Assembly (NCBI RefSeq): GCF_023078455.1 | Contig: NZ_CP095740.1 | Coordinates: 4,554,501 to 4,618,500, forward strand | Direction: 5' to 3' | DNA length: 64,000 bases | Origin: Luteibacter aegosomatis | GTDB lineage: Bacteria; Pseudomonadota; Gammaproteobacteria; Xanthomonadales; Rhodanobacteraceae | Notes under the pieces: generated by a model | What the model saw: the letters and a program-made list of their open reading frames with translations, nothing else | What the model was told of the DNA's origin: nothing | Database searches by the model: none | Translations under genes and position numbers: made by a program | Shown: positions 62,418 to 64,000 of the stretch, in pieces | How positions within the stretch are numbered: position 1 is the stretch's first letter | How the letters are laid out: every line of letters begins with the position of its first letter

Positions 62418-63443
62418 TTGCGCAGCCCCACCATCAAGGACGTCGCCGAACGCGCGGGCGTCTCGCTGAAGACGGTATCCCGCGTCATCAACCACGAGCC
62501 GTCCGTGCACGCGCGCACCCGCGACAAGGTGCAGCGCGCGATCGAGGCGCTCGACTACCAGCCGGACCAGGCGGCGCGCAGCCTGCGCAGTTCGCGTACC
62601 TACGCCCTCGGCCTGGTCTACGACAACCCCAACGCGCACTACGTCATCGCCATGCAGAACGGCGTGCTGTCGGTGTGCCGGGAGCGCGGCTTCGGCCTGC
62701 AGATCCATCCCTGCGACTCCTCGGCGCCCCGGCTTGCCGAGCAGCTGGGCGACCTGGTCCGGCGCAACCGGCTGGCCGGCCTGGTGCTGTGCCCGCCGAT
62801 GTCCGAGCAACCCGCGCTGCTGGCCGCGCTCACCGAGCAGAAGGTGCCCTTCGTGCGGATCATCTCCGCGCGGCAGGATCCGAAGGACGGCTGGCCCTGC
62901 GTGTTCGTCGACGACCGCGACGCGGCCTACGCCATCACCGAACACCTCATCCAGCTCGGCCACCATCGCATCGGTTTCCTCTGGGGTGGCAAGGATCACC
63001 GCTCGAGCCCCGAGCGTTACCAGGGCTACGAAGACGCGCTGCGCGAATACGGCCTGCCGGTGGACAAGAAGCTCGTGGTGGAAGGCGACTATTCCTTCGA
63101 CGACGGCTTCCGCGGCGCCCGCAAGCTACTGGCCCTGAAGGAGCCGCCCACCGCGATTTTCGGCTCCAACGACGAGATCGCCGCCGGCGTGCTCGCCGCC
63201 GCGCGCTCGGGTGGCGTCGACGTGCCCTGGGAGCTGTCCATCGCCGGTTTCGAGGACAGCCCGTTCTCCAAGCAGTCGTGGCCCGCGCTCACCACCGCCC
63301 GGCAGAACACCGAGGAAATCGGGCGCCACGCGGCGCAGCGGCTCATCGCCGAACTCGACCGCGACGAAGGGCACGTGATCGACAACGAGGGTTTCAGCCC
63401 CGAGCTCGTGGTCCGCGGCTCGACCGCACCCCGCAGGCTCTGA
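62418..63443 (+). CDS. LacI-family transcriptional regulator
   Basis: A 341-residue regulator. The HTH is at 1-28 (SPTIKDVAERAGVSLKTVSRVINHEP) with the hinge helix RSLRSSRTYALGLVYDN, then a periplasmic-binding-type sugar sensor (GLVLCPPMSEQPALLAALTEQKVPFVRII, FVDDRDAAYAITEHLIQLGHHRIGFLWGG, IAGFEDSPFSKQSWPALTT). It starts at TTG with GAGGG upstream. It is the natural repressor for the operators at 60766 and 60969; the effector is presumably a GlcNAc- or glucose-derived sugar. Confidence 0.93.
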   Translation: MRSPTIKDVAERAGVSLKTVSRVINHEPSVHARTRDKVQRAIEALDYQPDQAARSLRSSRTYALGLVYDNPNAHYVIAMQNGVLSVCRERGFGLQIHPCDSSAPRLAEQLGDLVRRNRLAGLVLCPPMSEQPALLAALTEQKVPFVRIISARQDPKDGWPCVFVDDRDAAYAITEHLIQLGHHRIGFLWGGKDHRSSPERYQGYEDALREYGLPVDKKLVVEGDYSFDDGFRGARKLLALKEPPTAIFGSNDEIAAGVLAAARSGGVDVPWELSIAGFEDSPFSKQSWPALTTARQNTEEIGRHAAQRLIAELDRDEGHVIDNEGFSPELVVRGSTAPRRL

Positions 63444-63453
63444 CGCCGGCACC

Positions 63454-63475
63454 CGGCCGACCGGCCGGGTGAGCG
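63454..63475 (+). terminator. Hairpin after the LacI gene
   Basis: CACCCGGCC and its near complement GGCCGGGTG, with a GAC loop, form a stem soon after the stop. No clear U-tract follows. Confidence 0.4.
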
Positions 63476-63485
63476 CCACGCTCTC

Positions 63486-63504
63486 TTAACACCTTATTTG
63501 TTAA
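63486..63504. promoter_or_regulatory. AT-rich dyad in the proP-like promoter region
   Basis: TTAACA / TGTTAA separated by 7 bp in the only AT-rich part of the 229-bp gap. It probably overlaps the promoter of the ProP-like gene. Inferred. Confidence 0.38.
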
Positions 63505-63672
63505 ATTCCCCGGGTTGTCTCCGCCGCGTCGCATGTCGACGCCCCCCGCGGAACATCCTCGCGAGTCTTCCGACCGCGCCAGGCGACGCCTTCGACGCGT
63601 TGCGCATCCCTATCCCAGGACGGTCCTTCCGGCCACGCCGGCGCGTGCCCGTCCGTGCGAACAGGAGCACCG

Positions 63673-64000
63673 ATGGGAATGCCGGAATACACCGGGAACG
63701 ATGCCCACTTCGGTTGGTTCACCCGCCGCCGCGCGAACCTGAAGCCCGACGACCTCACCATCGTCGACGAACCCATGCTGAGGCGAGCCGTCGGCGCCGC
63801 TGCGCTGGGCAACGCGATGGAGTGGTTCGACTTCGGGGTGTACGGCTATCTCGCCGTCACGCTCGGCCACGTGTTCTTCCCGGGCAACAGCCCCACGGCG
63901 CAGGTGATCGCCACCTTCGCCACCTTTACCGTCGCGTTTCTCGTGCGTCCGCTGGGTGGCCTCGTGTTCGGCCCGCTCGGCGATCGTTTCGGGCGCCAGC
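63673..64000 (+). CDS. ProP-like MFS (MHS family) transporter, partial
   Basis: The first 109 residues of a metabolite:H+ symporter are present; the gene runs off the right edge. After a hydrophilic N-terminus (MGMPEYTGNDAHFGWFTRRR) come LRRAVGAAALGNAMEWFDFGVYGYLAVTLGHVFFPG and FATFTVAFLVRPLGGLVFGPLGDRFGRQ, the conserved MHS loop motif. GGAG precedes the ATG. Members import proline, betaine or organic acids; the exact substrate cannot be seen from this part. Confidence 0.88.
   Translation, partial: MGMPEYTGNDAHFGWFTRRRANLKPDDLTIVDEPMLRRAVGAAALGNAMEWFDFGVYGYLAVTLGHVFFPGNSPTAQVIATFATFTVAFLVRPLGGLVFGPLGDRFGRQ

Overview
The window is 64 kb of uniformly GC-rich chromosome. The gene content points to a Xanthomonadales gammaproteobacterium of the Rhodanobacteraceae or Xanthomonadaceae type (Luteibacter or Dyella-like): many LysR regulators paired with short-chain dehydrogenases, TonB receptors next to glycoside hydrolases, CopA/CopB, PE-LIG-POL LigD, and an MFS sugar porter with a LacI regulator. 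This placement is inferred from gene content only. I saw no rRNA, tRNA, prophage, insertion sequence or CRISPR array, and the region reads as core and accessory metabolism rather than an island.

Layout. 1-6.4 kb: two redox clusters, each divergent from a LysR gene (LysR/SDR/AhpD-like and LysR/MBL-fold/zinc ADH), with a Tat-exported SGNH esterase between them. 6.4-16 kb: GH35 beta-galactosidase, a class II Fic protein behind a palindromic control region, a LytS/LytTR two-component pair, a LysR regulator, a periplasmic L,D-transpeptidase, a GST and a YheO/DauR-type regulator. 16-30 kb: chemoreceptor, histidine phosphatase, C4 zinc-finger protein, a LysR/SDR divergon, GH29 fucosidase, VOC protein, LysR, copAB, ligD and an acyltransferase. 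30-45 kb: B3 metallo-beta-lactamase, TonB receptor/PepSY iron-type operon, HD hydrolase divergent from a GlxA-type AraC regulator, stress protein, orphan NarL regulator, DUF72 pair, flavin monooxygenase/PIN operon, pirin, and an mprF-virJ operon. 45-64 kb: a probable structured small RNA, a leaderless small membrane protein, an outer-membrane transporter-like protein, GH3, Lhr helicase, a seven-copy tandem palindrome array, then a probable chito-oligosaccharide/GlcNAc locus (GH20, TonB receptor, glucokinase-family kinase, MFS porter, LacI regulator) and the start of a ProP-like transporter.

How the genes fit together. In the last locus GH20 would trim oligosaccharides in the periplasm or at the envelope, the TonB receptor would import them across the outer membrane, the MFS porter would carry the monosaccharide inward and the kinase would phosphorylate it. 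The LacI protein is the natural repressor acting at TGACAACGTTG-type operators in the shared 377-bp control region. MprF and VirJ form a translationally coupled pair that probably makes and turns over aminoacyl-phosphatidylglycerol.

The most striking non-coding features are the tandem array of about 123-bp palindromic units at 53379-54247, whose length variation is entirely explained by a G-run, relatives of that palindrome scattered at convergent gene ends, and the promoter-to-terminator sRNA candidate at about 45377-45613. All functional calls rest on motif recognition by eye; no database search was run.
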